Positions 17,089-25,478 of a stretch of DNA of 64,000 nt are shown here, in pieces; position 1 is the stretch's first letter, and each line of letters begins with the position of its first letter. This DNA comes from Micromonospora chaiyaphumensis (GTDB lineage Bacteria > Actinomycetota > Actinomycetes > Mycobacteriales > Micromonosporaceae), in contig NZ_FMCS01000006.1 in assembly GCF_900091435.1 (NCBI RefSeq), positions 150,057 to 214,056 on the forward strand, given 5' to 3'. The notes beneath the pieces are model-generated. The model was not told where the DNA came from, did no database searches, and was given only the letters and a program-made list of their open reading frames with translations. The position numbers were made by a program, and so were the translations under genes.

Positions 17089-19917
17089 ATGACGTCCGAG
17101 GCCCCGCACCGCCCCGGCCAGGAGCCGGGCGAGGTGTCGCCGGGCGCCGGCGGACCGGTGCCGTACGGCGACCGCCCGGCGCAGCAGGACAACGGGTACG
17201 GCGCGCCCGACCTCGGCTGGGCTCCGCCCCCGCCGGCCGGTCGGACCGCCCAGCCGGCCCCCGCGTGGGCCGCGGCCGACGACCAGCCCCCCGCGTGGAC
17301 ACCGCCGGGCGGCCAGCCCGCCGCCGGCCGGGCCACCGCCCAGGTGCCGCCGCCGGCCGAGCCGGGCGGCTGGGGTCCCGCCGCGCAGCCCGCCTGGGCC
17401 GCGCGCGAGCAGTCCACCCCGGCCTGGGAGACGCCCGACCAGGGAGCACCCGCCTGGGGCGCGTCCGAGCAGACCGGTCCCCACCGCGGCAACGAGCAGG
17501 CGCCGCCCGCCTGGGCCGCCGCCCCGTCGGACAACCCCGCCGGGTCGAACCCACCCGCCTGGGCGAACGAGCAGGGCGGGCCCGCCTGGGGTGCCGCCCC
17601 GGCGCCGGCCGGTGAGCAGCCCGCCTGGGCACAGGCCGGCGAGCCGGGTGGCCGTGGCGCCGCCCAGGTGCCCGCGCCCGCCACCGTGCCGAACGAGTCC
17701 TGGGCCACGCCGGCCGCGCAGGACGACCCGAACCGGTCCGGTGGGTGGTCCCCGGCGACCGCGCAGCAGGACGACGACCCGGGCCGCTCCGGCGGCTGGG
17801 CGGTCGGCGCCGCCCCCCGGCAGCAGGACGACCAGCCGGCCTGGGGCCAGCAGGGCGAGCACGCCAACCCGGGCTGGTCGCCGGCCGAGCCGACGGCCCG
17901 CGCCGCCGCCAAGGTCTCCGTCCCGGGTGCCGCCCACCCGGAGAGCGCCTGGCCCGCACCGGACGACCAAAGCCAGGCCGGTCACTGGCAGAACGGCCCG
18001 ACCGCGACGCAGGGCGAGGACCAGAGCCGGGCGGGCGGCTGGCAGACCGGCCCCGCCGGGCAGGGCGACGACCAGGGCCAGGCCGGCGGCTGGCAGAACG
18101 GCCCGGCCACGTCGCAGGGCGAGGACCAGAGCCGTGCCGGCGGTTGGCAGAACGGCTCGACGGCGCAGAACGACGACCCGGACCGCTCCGGCGGCTGGGC
18201 CGCGGGCCGGTCCGCCGGGCCTGCCGAGGCACCGCAGCCGGGCGCCTGGGGCGCCGCCGAGGAGCAGCGTCCGGCCGCCGCCTGGAGCGGTGCCGCGGCG
18301 GTGCCGCAGCAGCGTGAGCCGGAGCGGCCCGCCGACGAGCCGCGGCAGCAGCCCGGCTGGGGTTCCGCCGCCGCGCCGGCGGCTGCCGAGGTGCCGGCCC
18401 GGGCCAGCGCGTCCGTCCCGTCCCCCGACTCGCCGCCCGCGTGGGGCGGCAACCAGGACAACAACCCGGGGCAGTGGTCGCGCGAGCGTCCGGCCGTTCC
18501 GGAGGCCGAGCCGTGGGCGCCCGGCGAGGCGTGGGGCCGGGCCGGCGAGGCCCAGCCCGAGCAGTCCTCGTCACCGGGCTGGGAGCCGACCCGCGCCGAC
18601 GACGGGCCGATCTACCAGCCGGCCCCGGGCCCGGGGATCTCCCCGGCCAACGCTGTGCCCTTGCCGCCGCAGGAGCAGCGGGTTCCGGGCGCCGCCCTGG
18701 CCGCGGCCCCGCCCGCCGACTACGCGCCGTTCAACGCCGGCGGCGAGCCGGGCGAGCGCAACCCGCAGGCGTACGAGCCGGAGCCGGCCGCCGACGCCGG
18801 CTGGGGCGCGCCCGGCCCGGCGCACGAGGAGCCGCAGTCGCCGGCCGGGCCGGTGGTGCCCGGGCCGCGCATCTCGCCGGAGGCCGGTGCGGGTGGTGCG
18901 GTCTCGGCCAGCGCCTCGGTGCCGATGACCAGCCGGGTCACGCCGCCGGCCGACCAGCCGTTGCCGACGGCCGGTGTGCCGGGCCCCCGGGTCTACGGCC
19001 GGCCCGCCCGCCCGGAGCCGGAGGAGGCGCCCGGGCAGGACGGCCCGAACGGCTTCGCCGAGCCGGGCCCGCAGTCCCGCACGGACGAGTCGGACCGCCC
19101 GCACGGCTACGCCGAAGCCCCTCCGGTGCACTCGGCCCCGCCGTCGTCGCCCGCCGCCCCGCCGCCGTTCCCGCCCGGCGTGCCGTCCTTCGTGGACCCG
19201 CCCGGCAACGGCCGGCCGGTCAACGGGGTGCACCCGCACAACGGCGAGCGCCCGGGTGGGCCGCACGACCCGTTCGGTGGCCCCGGCGGGCCGCAGGACC
19301 GGTTCGGCGCTCCCGCTGGACACCAGGACCCGTTCAACGCGCCGAGCGGCCCCCACGACCCGTTCGGCGGGCCGGGGGCCGGTGATCCGTTCGGTGCGCC
19401 GGCCGGCGGCCGGGCCTCGGTCGGCGTGCCGGGGCAGGGGCCGATGGGCGAGCCCGGTGGCTTCCCGCCCGCGTTCCCGCCGCCGCCGCAGCAGGGCCCG
19501 CCGGCCTGGCCGCAGGCGGGTCCGGGCGGCGACCCGGACCAGAGCCGCTTCGAGTCGTTCAAGCCGGAGACGGAGCCGAAGACCGAGGCGCCCACGCCGA
19601 AGGTGCGCAACGGCCGGGTGCTGGCCGCCGTGCTGATCGCCGCGGTGCTCATCCTCGCTGTGCCGCTCGGCCTGCTCACCCTGCTCGGCAAGATCGGTGG
19701 GGACGACAAGCCGGCGGGCTTCGACCCGGCGGTGGGCTCCTGCGTCAAGCAGTCCGGCACGACCGCGGTGGCGGCCGACTGCGGCGAGCAGGGCGCGTTC
19801 ACCGTGGTGTCGAAGGTCGACAGCAAGGACAAGTGCGCCGACCCGGCGCAGCCCCAGGTGGTCCTTCCCGGCGACGGGAGCAACCGGGTGCTCTGCCTCA
19901 AGCCGGCCGGCCAGTAG
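17089..19917 (+). CDS. large low-complexity single-pass protein with LppU-like extracytoplasmic domain
   Basis: A 942-aa protein. Residues 1 to about 835 are disordered and made of Pro, Gly, Ala, Gln, Asp and regularly spaced Trp, including two repeat blocks (17962-18198 and 19257-19410). Then come a basic stretch, one transmembrane helix (LAAVLIAAVLILAVPLGLLTLL) and about 80 residues outside. The outer domain has four cysteines (GSCVKQSG, AADCGEQG, KDKCADP, VLCLKPAG), a pattern I associate with the LppU/SCO3897-type family. The ATG at 17089 follows GGAGGAGGCG; the frame is open earlier, but nothing there looks better. A scaffold at the membrane is plausible; function unknown. Confidence 0.75.
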   Translation: MTSEAPHRPGQEPGEVSPGAGGPVPYGDRPAQQDNGYGAPDLGWAPPPPAGRTAQPAPAWAAADDQPPAWTPPGGQPAAGRATAQVPPPAEPGGWGPAAQPAWAAREQSTPAWETPDQGAPAWGASEQTGPHRGNEQAPPAWAAAPSDNPAGSNPPAWANEQGGPAWGAAPAPAGEQPAWAQAGEPGGRGAAQVPAPATVPNESWATPAAQDDPNRSGGWSPATAQQDDDPGRSGGWAVGAAPRQQDDQPAWGQQGEHANPGWSPAEPTARAAAKVSVPGAAHPESAWPAPDDQSQAGHWQNGPTATQGEDQSRAGGWQTGPAGQGDDQGQAGGWQNGPATSQGEDQSRAGGWQNGSTAQNDDPDRSGGWAAGRSAGPAEAPQPGAWGAAEEQRPAAAWSGAAAVPQQREPERPADEPRQQPGWGSAAAPAAAEVPARASASVPSPDSPPAWGGNQDNNPGQWSRERPAVPEAEPWAPGEAWGRAGEAQPEQSSSPGWEPTRADDGPIYQPAPGPGISPANAVPLPPQEQRVPGAALAAAPPADYAPFNAGGEPGERNPQAYEPEPAADAGWGAPGPAHEEPQSPAGPVVPGPRISPEAGAGGAVSASASVPMTSRVTPPADQPLPTAGVPGPRVYGRPARPEPEEAPGQDGPNGFAEPGPQSRTDESDRPHGYAEAPPVHSAPPSSPAAPPPFPPGVPSFVDPPGNGRPVNGVHPHNGERPGGPHDPFGGPGGPQDRFGAPAGHQDPFNAPSGPHDPFGGPGAGDPFGAPAGGRASVGVPGQGPMGEPGGFPPAFPPPPQQGPPAWPQAGPGGDPDQSRFESFKPETEPKTEAPTPKVRNGRVLAAVLIAAVLILAVPLGLLTLLGKIGGDDKPAGFDPAVGSCVKQSGTTAVAADCGEQGAFTVVSKVDSKDKCADPAQPQVVLPGDGSNRVLCLKPAGQ
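17962..18198 (+). repeat. in-frame Trp/Gln/Asp repeat block
   Basis: Four to five imperfect units of about 17 codons of the form QGEDQSRAGGWQNGP occur in tandem inside the large low-complexity protein. Each centres on a GGW or GHW motif. DNA similarity follows the protein repeat, so expansion or slippage by recombination is likely. Confidence 0.75.
19257..19410 (+). repeat. in-frame DPFG repeat block
   Basis: A second repeat type in the same gene: five copies of (H/Q)DPF-G/N or DRFG separated by short Gly/Pro/Ala linkers (for example PHDPFGGPGG). Confidence 0.75.
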
Positions 19918-19927
19918 CAACCACGCA

Positions 19928-19965
19928 CGACGGCGGGGCCACGGTGATCCGTGGCCCCGCCGTCG
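19928..19965. terminator. bidirectional rho-independent terminator
   Basis: A perfect 17-bp stem, CGACGGCGGGGCCACGG with its complement, closes loop TGAT and is followed on the plus strand by CTTTT, a rare U-run here. It lies between convergent genes. Confidence 0.92.
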
Positions 19966-19969
19966 CTTT

Positions 19970-20548
19970 TCAGCGCTGCCAGTGGGGGTCGCGCCCGAGG
20001 TAGGCCAGCAGGGCGGCGACCGGGTCGGCACCGGGCTCGGTGGGCAGCGCGGCGGCGTACGCGAATCCGCGCAGCGGCTCGGCGGTCGCGCGGGCCGCCG
20101 GCATGAGCTGCTCGGCCAGTTCGGCGGTGAGCGGCGCCGGCTGCCCGGTGGCGACCGCCACGTCCCACGCGTGGACCGCGGCGTCCAGCGCGCAGGCGGC
20201 GGCGGCGAGCTGCGGGTCCATGGTCGGCACGGGCGGCAGCGGCGTGCCCACCGGCCCGCCCGCCGGGTCGACCCGCTCCCACGTCGCGGCGGCAGCCTCG
20301 ATCGCGGTCCGCACGACACTCTGGACGCCCTCGTCGTGGCCGCGCGGCGGGTCGAACGGGTTGTACGCCGGCAGCGCGCCGACGCCGACGTGCGCCGCCC
20401 AGGCGTGCTGGTCACCGGCGGCGTGCATGAGCACCTGCCCGACGGTCCACTGGTCGCACGGAGTCGGGTCGTCGAGCCGGTCGGCCGGAACCCCCTCGGC
20501 GGCGCGGCGCAGGAGGTCCAGGGCGGTGGTGAGGACGGGGAAGCTCAC
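19970..20548 (-). CDS. TIGR03086-like/maleylpyruvate isomerase N-terminal (DinB-like) protein
   Basis: A 192-aa all-helical protein of the mycothiol-dependent maleylpyruvate isomerase/DinB-like superfamily. Diagnostic stretches are PTPCDQWTVGQVLMHAAGDQ (residues about 30-49) and ALDAAVHAWDVAVATGQP (about 127-144), whose histidines would bind a divalent metal. Members are thiol-dependent metal enzymes or detoxification proteins. The start is GTG 20548, with AAGGA 8 nt upstream; the frame is open much further, but only as antisense to the TetR gene. It diverges from that tetR gene across a gap with two matched palindromes and is its probable target. Confidence 0.82.
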   Translation of the reverse strand: MSFPVLTTALDLLRRAAEGVPADRLDDPTPCDQWTVGQVLMHAAGDQHAWAAHVGVGALPAYNPFDPPRGHDEGVQSVVRTAIEAAAATWERVDPAGGPVGTPLPPVPTMDPQLAAAACALDAAVHAWDVAVATGQPAPLTAELAEQLMPAARATAEPLRGFAYAAALPTEPGADPVAALLAYLGRDPHWQR

Positions 20549-20570
20549 GAGGCCGATCCTTTCGGGGAAC

Positions 20571-20585
20571 GGAATGTTTCGTTCC
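20571..20585. promoter_or_regulatory. TetR operator candidate 1
   Basis: GGAATGTTTCGTTCC, an inverted repeat with arms GGAA/TTCC, lies 23 bp upstream of the minus-strand start codon. Same 15-bp layout as the site at 20604. Confidence 0.7.
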
Positions 20586-20603
20586 GCTTTAGGGTAGCAG
20601 AAC

Positions 20604-20618
20604 GGAACGATCTGTTCC
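20604..20618. promoter_or_regulatory. TetR operator candidate 2
   Basis: GGAAC-GATCT-GTTCC, a perfect inverted repeat, lies 33 bp centre-to-centre from candidate 1 and 18 bp before the tetR ATG. Confidence 0.75.
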
Positions 20619-20635
20619 ACTGCTATCGTCGGCAG

Positions 20636-21286
20636 ATGTCCGCACCCGACACCGGCCCGCTCAGCGGCCGCCGCGCCCAGGCGGCCCGCAACGACAGCCG
20701 CATCCTCGATGCCGCCCGCGAGGTCTTCCTGGCCGATCCCGACGCGCCCGTCGCGGCCGTGGCCACCCGCGCCGGCGTCGGCATCAGCGCCCTCTACCGG
20801 CGCTACCCCAGCAAGCAGGACCTGCTGCGCGCTCTGGCGGCCGACGGCCTGGCCCGCTACATCGCCGACCTGGAGACCGCGCTCGCCGCCGAAGCGCCCC
20901 CGTGGGAGGCCTACGTGGCCTGCCTGCACCGGGTCGTCGAGGGCGGCGGCCAGGCGCTCGCGCAACGGCTGGCCGGCACCTTCACCCCGACCCCGGAGCT
21001 GAGCCGGATGGCCGAACGGGCGAGCCGGCTCGCCGACACGCTTCTCGACCGGGTACGCGAGTCGGGCGACCTGCGCGAGGACGTGAGCGGTGCCGACATC
21101 GTGCTGCTGCTGGAGACGGTCATGCTGGTGGACCTCCCCAGCGCCGACCGGGGCGCCGCCCTGCGGCACCGATATCTGGCCCTGCTGCTCCAGGCGCTGC
21201 ACAACCCCGTCGAGGCCCCGCTCCCCGGCACGCCGGCGCGGCAGGAGGACCTGGTGGCCCGCTGGCGGGCCCGCTCCGACCGGTGA
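20636..21286 (+). CDS. TetR-family transcriptional repressor
   Basis: A 216-aa TetR regulator. The N-terminal helix-turn-helix covers about residues 18-65 with VAAVATRAGVGISALYRRYPSKQDLLRAL. The C-terminal helices form the ligand and dimer domain. The ATG at 20636 comes soon after a TATCGT-like -10 element, so the leader is very short or absent. It is divergent from the DinB-like gene, and the two palindromes between them are the expected autoregulatory and target operators. The ligand is unknown. Confidence 0.92.
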   Translation: MSAPDTGPLSGRRAQAARNDSRILDAAREVFLADPDAPVAAVATRAGVGISALYRRYPSKQDLLRALAADGLARYIADLETALAAEAPPWEAYVACLHRVVEGGGQALAQRLAGTFTPTPELSRMAERASRLADTLLDRVRESGDLREDVSGADIVLLLETVMLVDLPSADRGAALRHRYLALLLQALHNPVEAPLPGTPARQEDLVARWRARSDR

Positions 21287-21348
21287 CCGTGTCGCTCTTC
21301 ACCGCCCCATCGGGCCGGCCGCCGCCGACGGTGCGGCACGATGGGGGC

Positions 21349-23184
21349 ATGAGCGCACGAGTACGGGCACCCGAGCTGCGCGGCCGGGGCTGGCTGAACA
21401 CCGGCGGCAAGGACATCACCCTGGCCGACCTGCGCGGCAAGATCGTCCTGCTGGACTTCTGGACCTTCTGCTGCATCAACTGCCTGCACGTGCTCGACGA
21501 GCTGCGCCCGCTCGAGGAGAAGTACGGCGACGTGCTGGTCGTGATCGGGGTGCACTCGCCGAAGTTCGAGCACGAGAAGGACGCCGCGGCCCTCGCCGCC
21601 GCCGTCGAGCGCTACGGGGTGCACCACCCGGTGCTCGACGACCCCGAGATGGACATGTGGCAGCAGTACGCGGCGAAGGCCTGGCCGACCCTGTCGGTGG
21701 TCGACCCCGAGGGCTACGTGGTCGCCACCATGGCCGGCGAGGGGCACGCCGAGGGCCTGGCCCGGCTGATCGACGACCTGATCGCCACCCACGAGGCCAA
21801 GGGCACCCTGCACCGGGGCGAGGGCCCGTACGTGGCGACCGCCGAGCCCGAGACCGCCCTGCGCTTCCCCGGCAAGGCCGTGGTGCTCGACGGCGGCAAC
21901 CTGCTGGTCTCCGACTCGGCCCGGCACTCCCTGGTCGAGCTGGCCCCGGACGGGGAGACCGTGATCCGGCGGATCGGCACGGGCGACCGCGGTCACGCCG
22001 ACGGCCCGGCGGGCGAGGCCACCTTCGCCGAGCCACAGGGCCTCTGCCTGCTGCCCCCGCCGGTGGCCGAGCTGGCCGGCTACGACGTGGTCGTCGCCGA
22101 CACCGTCAACCACCTGCTACGCGGCGTGAAGCTGGAGACCGGCGAGGTGGTCACGGTCGCCGGCACCGGGCGGCAGTGGCGCTCGACGGTCGACGACCAC
22201 TCGCACGACGCCCGCTCGGTCGACCTCTCCTCCCCCTGGGACGTGGCCTGGTACGACGACCGGGTCGTCGTCGCCATGGCGGGCATCCACCAGCTCTGGT
22301 GGTTCGACCCGGCGAAGCGGACCGCCGGCATGTACGCGGGGACCACGGTGGAGGCGCTGCGCGACGGCCCGCTGCCGGACGTCTGGATGGCCCAGCCCTC
22401 CGGCCTCTCGGTCTCGGCCGACGGCGCCCGCCTCTGGGTCGCCGACAGCGAGACCAGCGCGATCCGCTTCGTGGAGAACGGCGTGATGGGCACCGCCGTG
22501 GGGCAGGGCCTGTTCGACTTCGGCCACGTGGACGGCCCGGCCGACCGGGCGCTGCTCCAGCATCCGCTGGGGGTGTGCGCGCTGCCGGACGGCTCGGTGC
22601 TGATCGCCGACACCTACAACGGCGCGGTGCGCCGCTTCGACCCGGAGACGAACCAGGTCGCCACGGTGGCCGACGGGCTGGCCGAGCCGAGCGACCTGGT
22701 GCTCACGGCCGGGGGCGAGGTGCTGGTGGTCGAGTCGGCCGCGCACCGGCTGACCCGGCTGGCACCGGGCGCGCTGACCGCGGCGGGCGCGAACACCGTG
22801 GACGGCCCGCGGCACAAGCTGGAGCGCAAGCCCACCGACGTGGCGGCCGGCGAGCTGACCCTCGACGTGGTGTTCACGCCCGCGCCCGGGCAGAAGCTGG
22901 ACGAGACGTACGGGCCGTCGACCCGCGTGGTGGTCTCGGCGTCCCCGCCGGAGTTGCTGGTCGAGGGCGCCGGGACGAGCACCGACCTGTCCCGCCGGCT
23001 GGTGCTCAGCGGCGAGGTGACCGAGGGCGTGCTCCAGGTGACCGCCCAGGCGGCCACCTGCGACGCCGACGTCGAGCACGCGGCCTGCCACCTCACCCGG
23101 CAGGACTGGGGCGTGCCGATCCGCGTGGTGGCCGGCGGGGCGACCCGCCTGCCGCTGGTGCTGCGCGGCCTCGACGAAGGCTGA
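21349..23184 (+). CDS. NHLRC2-like protein: thioredoxin-like domain plus NHL beta-propeller
   Basis: A 611-aa protein. Residues 1 to about 150 form a TlpA/thioredoxin-like domain with the unusual active site WTFCCINC (Cys 41, 42 and 45). A six-bladed NHL propeller follows (about 165-500; blade motifs such as ADTVNHLLRGV, WVADSETSAIRFV, IADTYNGAVRRF), then a beta-rich domain of about 100 residues. The order is that of animal NHLRC2. There is no signal peptide, so it should act in the cytoplasm as a redox protein with a binding platform. It lies 62 nt downstream of tetR and may be read through from it. Architecture is clear; biochemical role is open. Confidence 0.88.
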   Translation: MSARVRAPELRGRGWLNTGGKDITLADLRGKIVLLDFWTFCCINCLHVLDELRPLEEKYGDVLVVIGVHSPKFEHEKDAAALAAAVERYGVHHPVLDDPEMDMWQQYAAKAWPTLSVVDPEGYVVATMAGEGHAEGLARLIDDLIATHEAKGTLHRGEGPYVATAEPETALRFPGKAVVLDGGNLLVSDSARHSLVELAPDGETVIRRIGTGDRGHADGPAGEATFAEPQGLCLLPPPVAELAGYDVVVADTVNHLLRGVKLETGEVVTVAGTGRQWRSTVDDHSHDARSVDLSSPWDVAWYDDRVVVAMAGIHQLWWFDPAKRTAGMYAGTTVEALRDGPLPDVWMAQPSGLSVSADGARLWVADSETSAIRFVENGVMGTAVGQGLFDFGHVDGPADRALLQHPLGVCALPDGSVLIADTYNGAVRRFDPETNQVATVADGLAEPSDLVLTAGGEVLVVESAAHRLTRLAPGALTAAGANTVDGPRHKLERKPTDVAAGELTLDVVFTPAPGQKLDETYGPSTRVVVSASPPELLVEGAGTSTDLSRRLVLSGEVTEGVLQVTAQAATCDADVEHAACHLTRQDWGVPIRVVAGGATRLPLVLRGLDEG

Positions 23185-23197
23185 CAGGCCCCTCCCT

Positions 23198-23947
23198 TCA
23201 GGCGAACGGGGTCGGGGTGACCCCGGCGTCGATGAGGGCGGCCCGCACCAGTTCGGCGCAGCGCACGGCGCCGGGGGTGTCGCCGTGCAGGCAGATCGAC
23301 TCGACCGGGCAGGGCACCACGCTGCCGTCGACCGCCACCACGGTCCGCTCGGTGGCCATCCGGACCGCCCGGGTGGCCACCTCGTCCGGGTCTCTGACCA
23401 GCGCGTTCGCGGCGGTGCGGGGCACCAGCTGCCCGCTGGGCAGGTAGTTCCGGTCGGCGAAGCCCTCGGCGACCGCCCGCAGGCCCGCGCCCACGGCGAG
23501 CTGGGCGAGCACCGAGCCGGGCGGGCAGAGCAGGGGCAGCTCGTGGTCGTAGGCGCTCACCGCGGCCACCAGCGCGGCGGCCTGGGCCTCGTCGCAGGCG
23601 GCCGCGTGGTAGAGCGCGCCGTGGGGCTTGAGGTAGCGCACCCGGGTGCCGGCCAGCCGGCAGAAGGCGTCCAGCGCCCCGAGCTGGTAGATCGTCTCGT
23701 CGCGCAGCGCGGCGAACTCGTACGCGATGTGCCGCCGGCCGAAGCCGGCGAGGTCCCGGTAGCCGACCTGGGCGCCGACGGTGACCCCGCGCCGCGCGGC
23801 GGCCGCACAGACCCGGTGCATGGTGGACGCGTCCCCACCGTGGAAGCCGCAGGCGACGTTGGCGGAGGTGACCAGCCCCAGCAGGGCCTCGTCGTCGCCC
23901 AGCCGCCAGATGCCGAATCCCTCACCGAGGTCAGCGTTGAGGTCCAT
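23198..23947 (-). CDS. pxpA: 5-oxoprolinase subunit PxpA (LamB/YcsF family)
   Basis: A 249-aa YcsF-type protein starting MDLNADLGEGFGIWRLGDDEA. It contains SANVACGFHGGDASTM and VRYLKPHGALYHAA, both typical of the family. With PxpB and PxpC it forms the ATP-dependent 5-oxoprolinase that opens pyroglutamate to glutamate. Last gene of pxpB-pxpC-pxpA; its start lies 17 bp inside the end of pxpC. Length is normal. Confidence 0.94.
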   Translation of the reverse strand: MDLNADLGEGFGIWRLGDDEALLGLVTSANVACGFHGGDASTMHRVCAAAARRGVTVGAQVGYRDLAGFGRRHIAYEFAALRDETIYQLGALDAFCRLAGTRVRYLKPHGALYHAAACDEAQAAALVAAVSAYDHELPLLCPPGSVLAQLAVGAGLRAVAEGFADRNYLPSGQLVPRTAANALVRDPDEVATRAVRMATERTVVAVDGSVVPCPVESICLHGDTPGAVRCAELVRAALIDAGVTPTPFA

Positions 23948-24794
23948 GGAACGTCACCGTAGTCCCTGGGCGGGCCTGCGCGAGCGGGGTCACGTCCTCC
24001 ACCACCCCGATGACCGGGTACCCGCCGGTGGTGGGGTGGTCGGCCAGGAAGACCAGCGGTTGGCCGTTCGGCGGCACCTGCACCGCGCCGAGGACGAGGC
24101 CCTCGCTGGGTAGCTCGCCGGCCACCGCGCGGGGCAGGATCGCCCCGGCCAGCCGCACGCCGACCCGGTTGCTGGCCGGGCTGATCGCGTACGCGGTGGT
24201 CAGCAGCAGGTCGAGCGCCGCGGGGGTGAACCAGTCCTGCCGCGGGCCGGGGCGCAGCGCCAGCCGGAGCACGGCCGGCAGCGCGGGGGCGGCGGTGAGG
24301 TCCACCGGGGCCGGCGGGCCGGTCGGGGCGCCCAGGGGCAGCCGGTCGCCGTCGCGCAGCGGGGGCGGGCCGAGGCCGGAGAGGGTGTCGGTGGCGCGGC
24401 TCCCGAGCACCGGCTCGACCGCGATCCCGCCGGAGACGGCGAGCCAGGTGCGCACCCCGGCGCGGGCCGGACCGATCCGCAGGGTCGCCCCGGCGGGCAG
24501 GGACAGCGGCCGGCCCAGGTCGCCGGGCCGACCGGCCCCGGCCGGGTGCTCGACCAGCAGGTCCACCTCGGCGCCCGTGAGCGCGACGGTGACGGCCCGG
24601 CTGAACCGCAGTGCGCAACCGGTCAGGGTGATCTCCAGCCCGGCGGCGTGCTCGGGGTTGCCGACGAGCCGGTTGGCCAGCCGCAGGGCGGCCGGGTCGA
24701 GCGCGCCGGAGCGGGGCACGCCGAGGTGGGCCCAGCCGGGGCGGCCCTGGTCCTGCACGGTGGTGAGGGCACCCGCCCGGAGCACCTCGATCAC
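23931..24794 (-). CDS. pxpC: 5-oxoprolinase subunit PxpC (KipA family)
   Basis: A 287-aa biotin-dependent-carboxyltransferase-like protein of the KipA/PxpC family. Family motifs are VQDQGRPGWAHLGVPRSGALD near the start (about residues 11-31), GLEITLTG, and PNGQPLVFLADHPTTGGYPV towards the end. The GTG start overlaps the pxpB stop by 4 bp. It belongs to the pyroglutamate-hydrolysing complex. A longer open frame upstream lies on top of pxpB and is not used. Confidence 0.93.
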   Translation of the reverse strand: MIEVLRAGALTTVQDQGRPGWAHLGVPRSGALDPAALRLANRLVGNPEHAAGLEITLTGCALRFSRAVTVALTGAEVDLLVEHPAGAGRPGDLGRPLSLPAGATLRIGPARAGVRTWLAVSGGIAVEPVLGSRATDTLSGLGPPPLRDGDRLPLGAPTGPPAPVDLTAAPALPAVLRLALRPGPRQDWFTPAALDLLLTTAYAISPASNRVGVRLAGAILPRAVAGELPSEGLVLGAVQVPPNGQPLVFLADHPTTGGYPVIGVVEDVTPLAQARPGTTVTFHGPQR

Positions 24795-25402
24795 GGGCTG
24801 ACCAGCCGGACCCGGGTGCCCGGGCTGAGCCGGGCCGGCGGGTCGGCGTGGACGTCGAAGAGGACCAGGTCGGTCCGCCCGACCAGCAGCCAGCCGCCGG
24901 GCGAGGCGGTCGGGTAGATGCCGGCGTACGGGCCGGCCAGCGCCACCGAGCCGGCCGGCACCCGGGTACGCGGGGTGGCGAGCCGGGGCACGGCCAGCTC
25001 GGCCGGCAACCCGGTGAGGTACGCGAACCCCGGCGCGAACCCGCAGAACGCCACCCGGAACTCGGTCCGCCGCAGCCGCTCCACCACGGCGGGCGCGTCG
25101 ACGCCCCAGTGCTCGGCGACGGCGGGCAGGTCCGCGCCGTCGTACACCGTGGGGACCCGGACCTCGGCGGTGCCGCTGCTGGCGGCGACGCCTGCCGGGG
25201 TCCATCCGGCGATCCGCGCGGCGGCCGTCGCCGGGTCCGGCACGCCGTCGAGCAGGACGGTGGCTGCCGCCGGGACGATCTCGACGGCGCTCAGCTCACC
25301 CGCGGCCCGGCGGCGCCACAGCTCGGCCCGCCACGCCTCGACCTGCTCGGGGCCGCCGCAGTCGAGCAGCAGGGCGTGCGCGCCGACGGGCCTGATCCGC
25401 AT
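24791..25402 (-). CDS. pxpB: 5-oxoprolinase subunit PxpB (KipI family)
   Basis: A 203-aa KipI-like protein. The family motif is AFCGFAPGFAYLTGLP (about residues 115-130), followed by TPRTRVPAGSVALAGPYAGIYP. It pairs with PxpC in the ATP-dependent 5-oxoprolinase. The ATG at 25402 (MRIRPVGAHALLL) is preferred to open codons further up. First gene of the operon; its promoter faces that of trhA across a 76-bp gap holding a 12-bp palindrome. Confidence 0.92.
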   Translation of the reverse strand: MRIRPVGAHALLLDCGGPEQVEAWRAELWRRRAAGELSAVEIVPAAATVLLDGVPDPATAAARIAGWTPAGVAASSGTAEVRVPTVYDGADLPAVAEHWGVDAPAVVERLRRTEFRVAFCGFAPGFAYLTGLPAELAVPRLATPRTRVPAGSVALAGPYAGIYPTASPGGWLLVGRTDLVLFDVHADPPARLSPGTRVRLVSP

Positions 25403-25440
25403 CCCGTCATCCTCGCGTCGGCGACCGTGACGGTCCACAC

Positions 25441-25452
25441 TACTTGCAAGTA
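25441..25452. promoter_or_regulatory. 12-bp palindrome between pxpB and trhA
   Basis: TACTTGCAAGTA is a perfect palindrome in the divergent gap, 38 bp from the pxpB start and 27 bp from the trhA start. It is a plausible operator; the binding protein is not identified. Confidence 0.5.
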
Positions 25453-25478
25453 ACCTACGGTGTCGTAACCTGTTGGGC

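Noticed and set aside
17962..18198. Tandem repeats considered as a CRISPR or regulatory repeat array
   Set aside because: They are in frame, follow a protein repeat, have no unique spacers and lie inside a coding gene.
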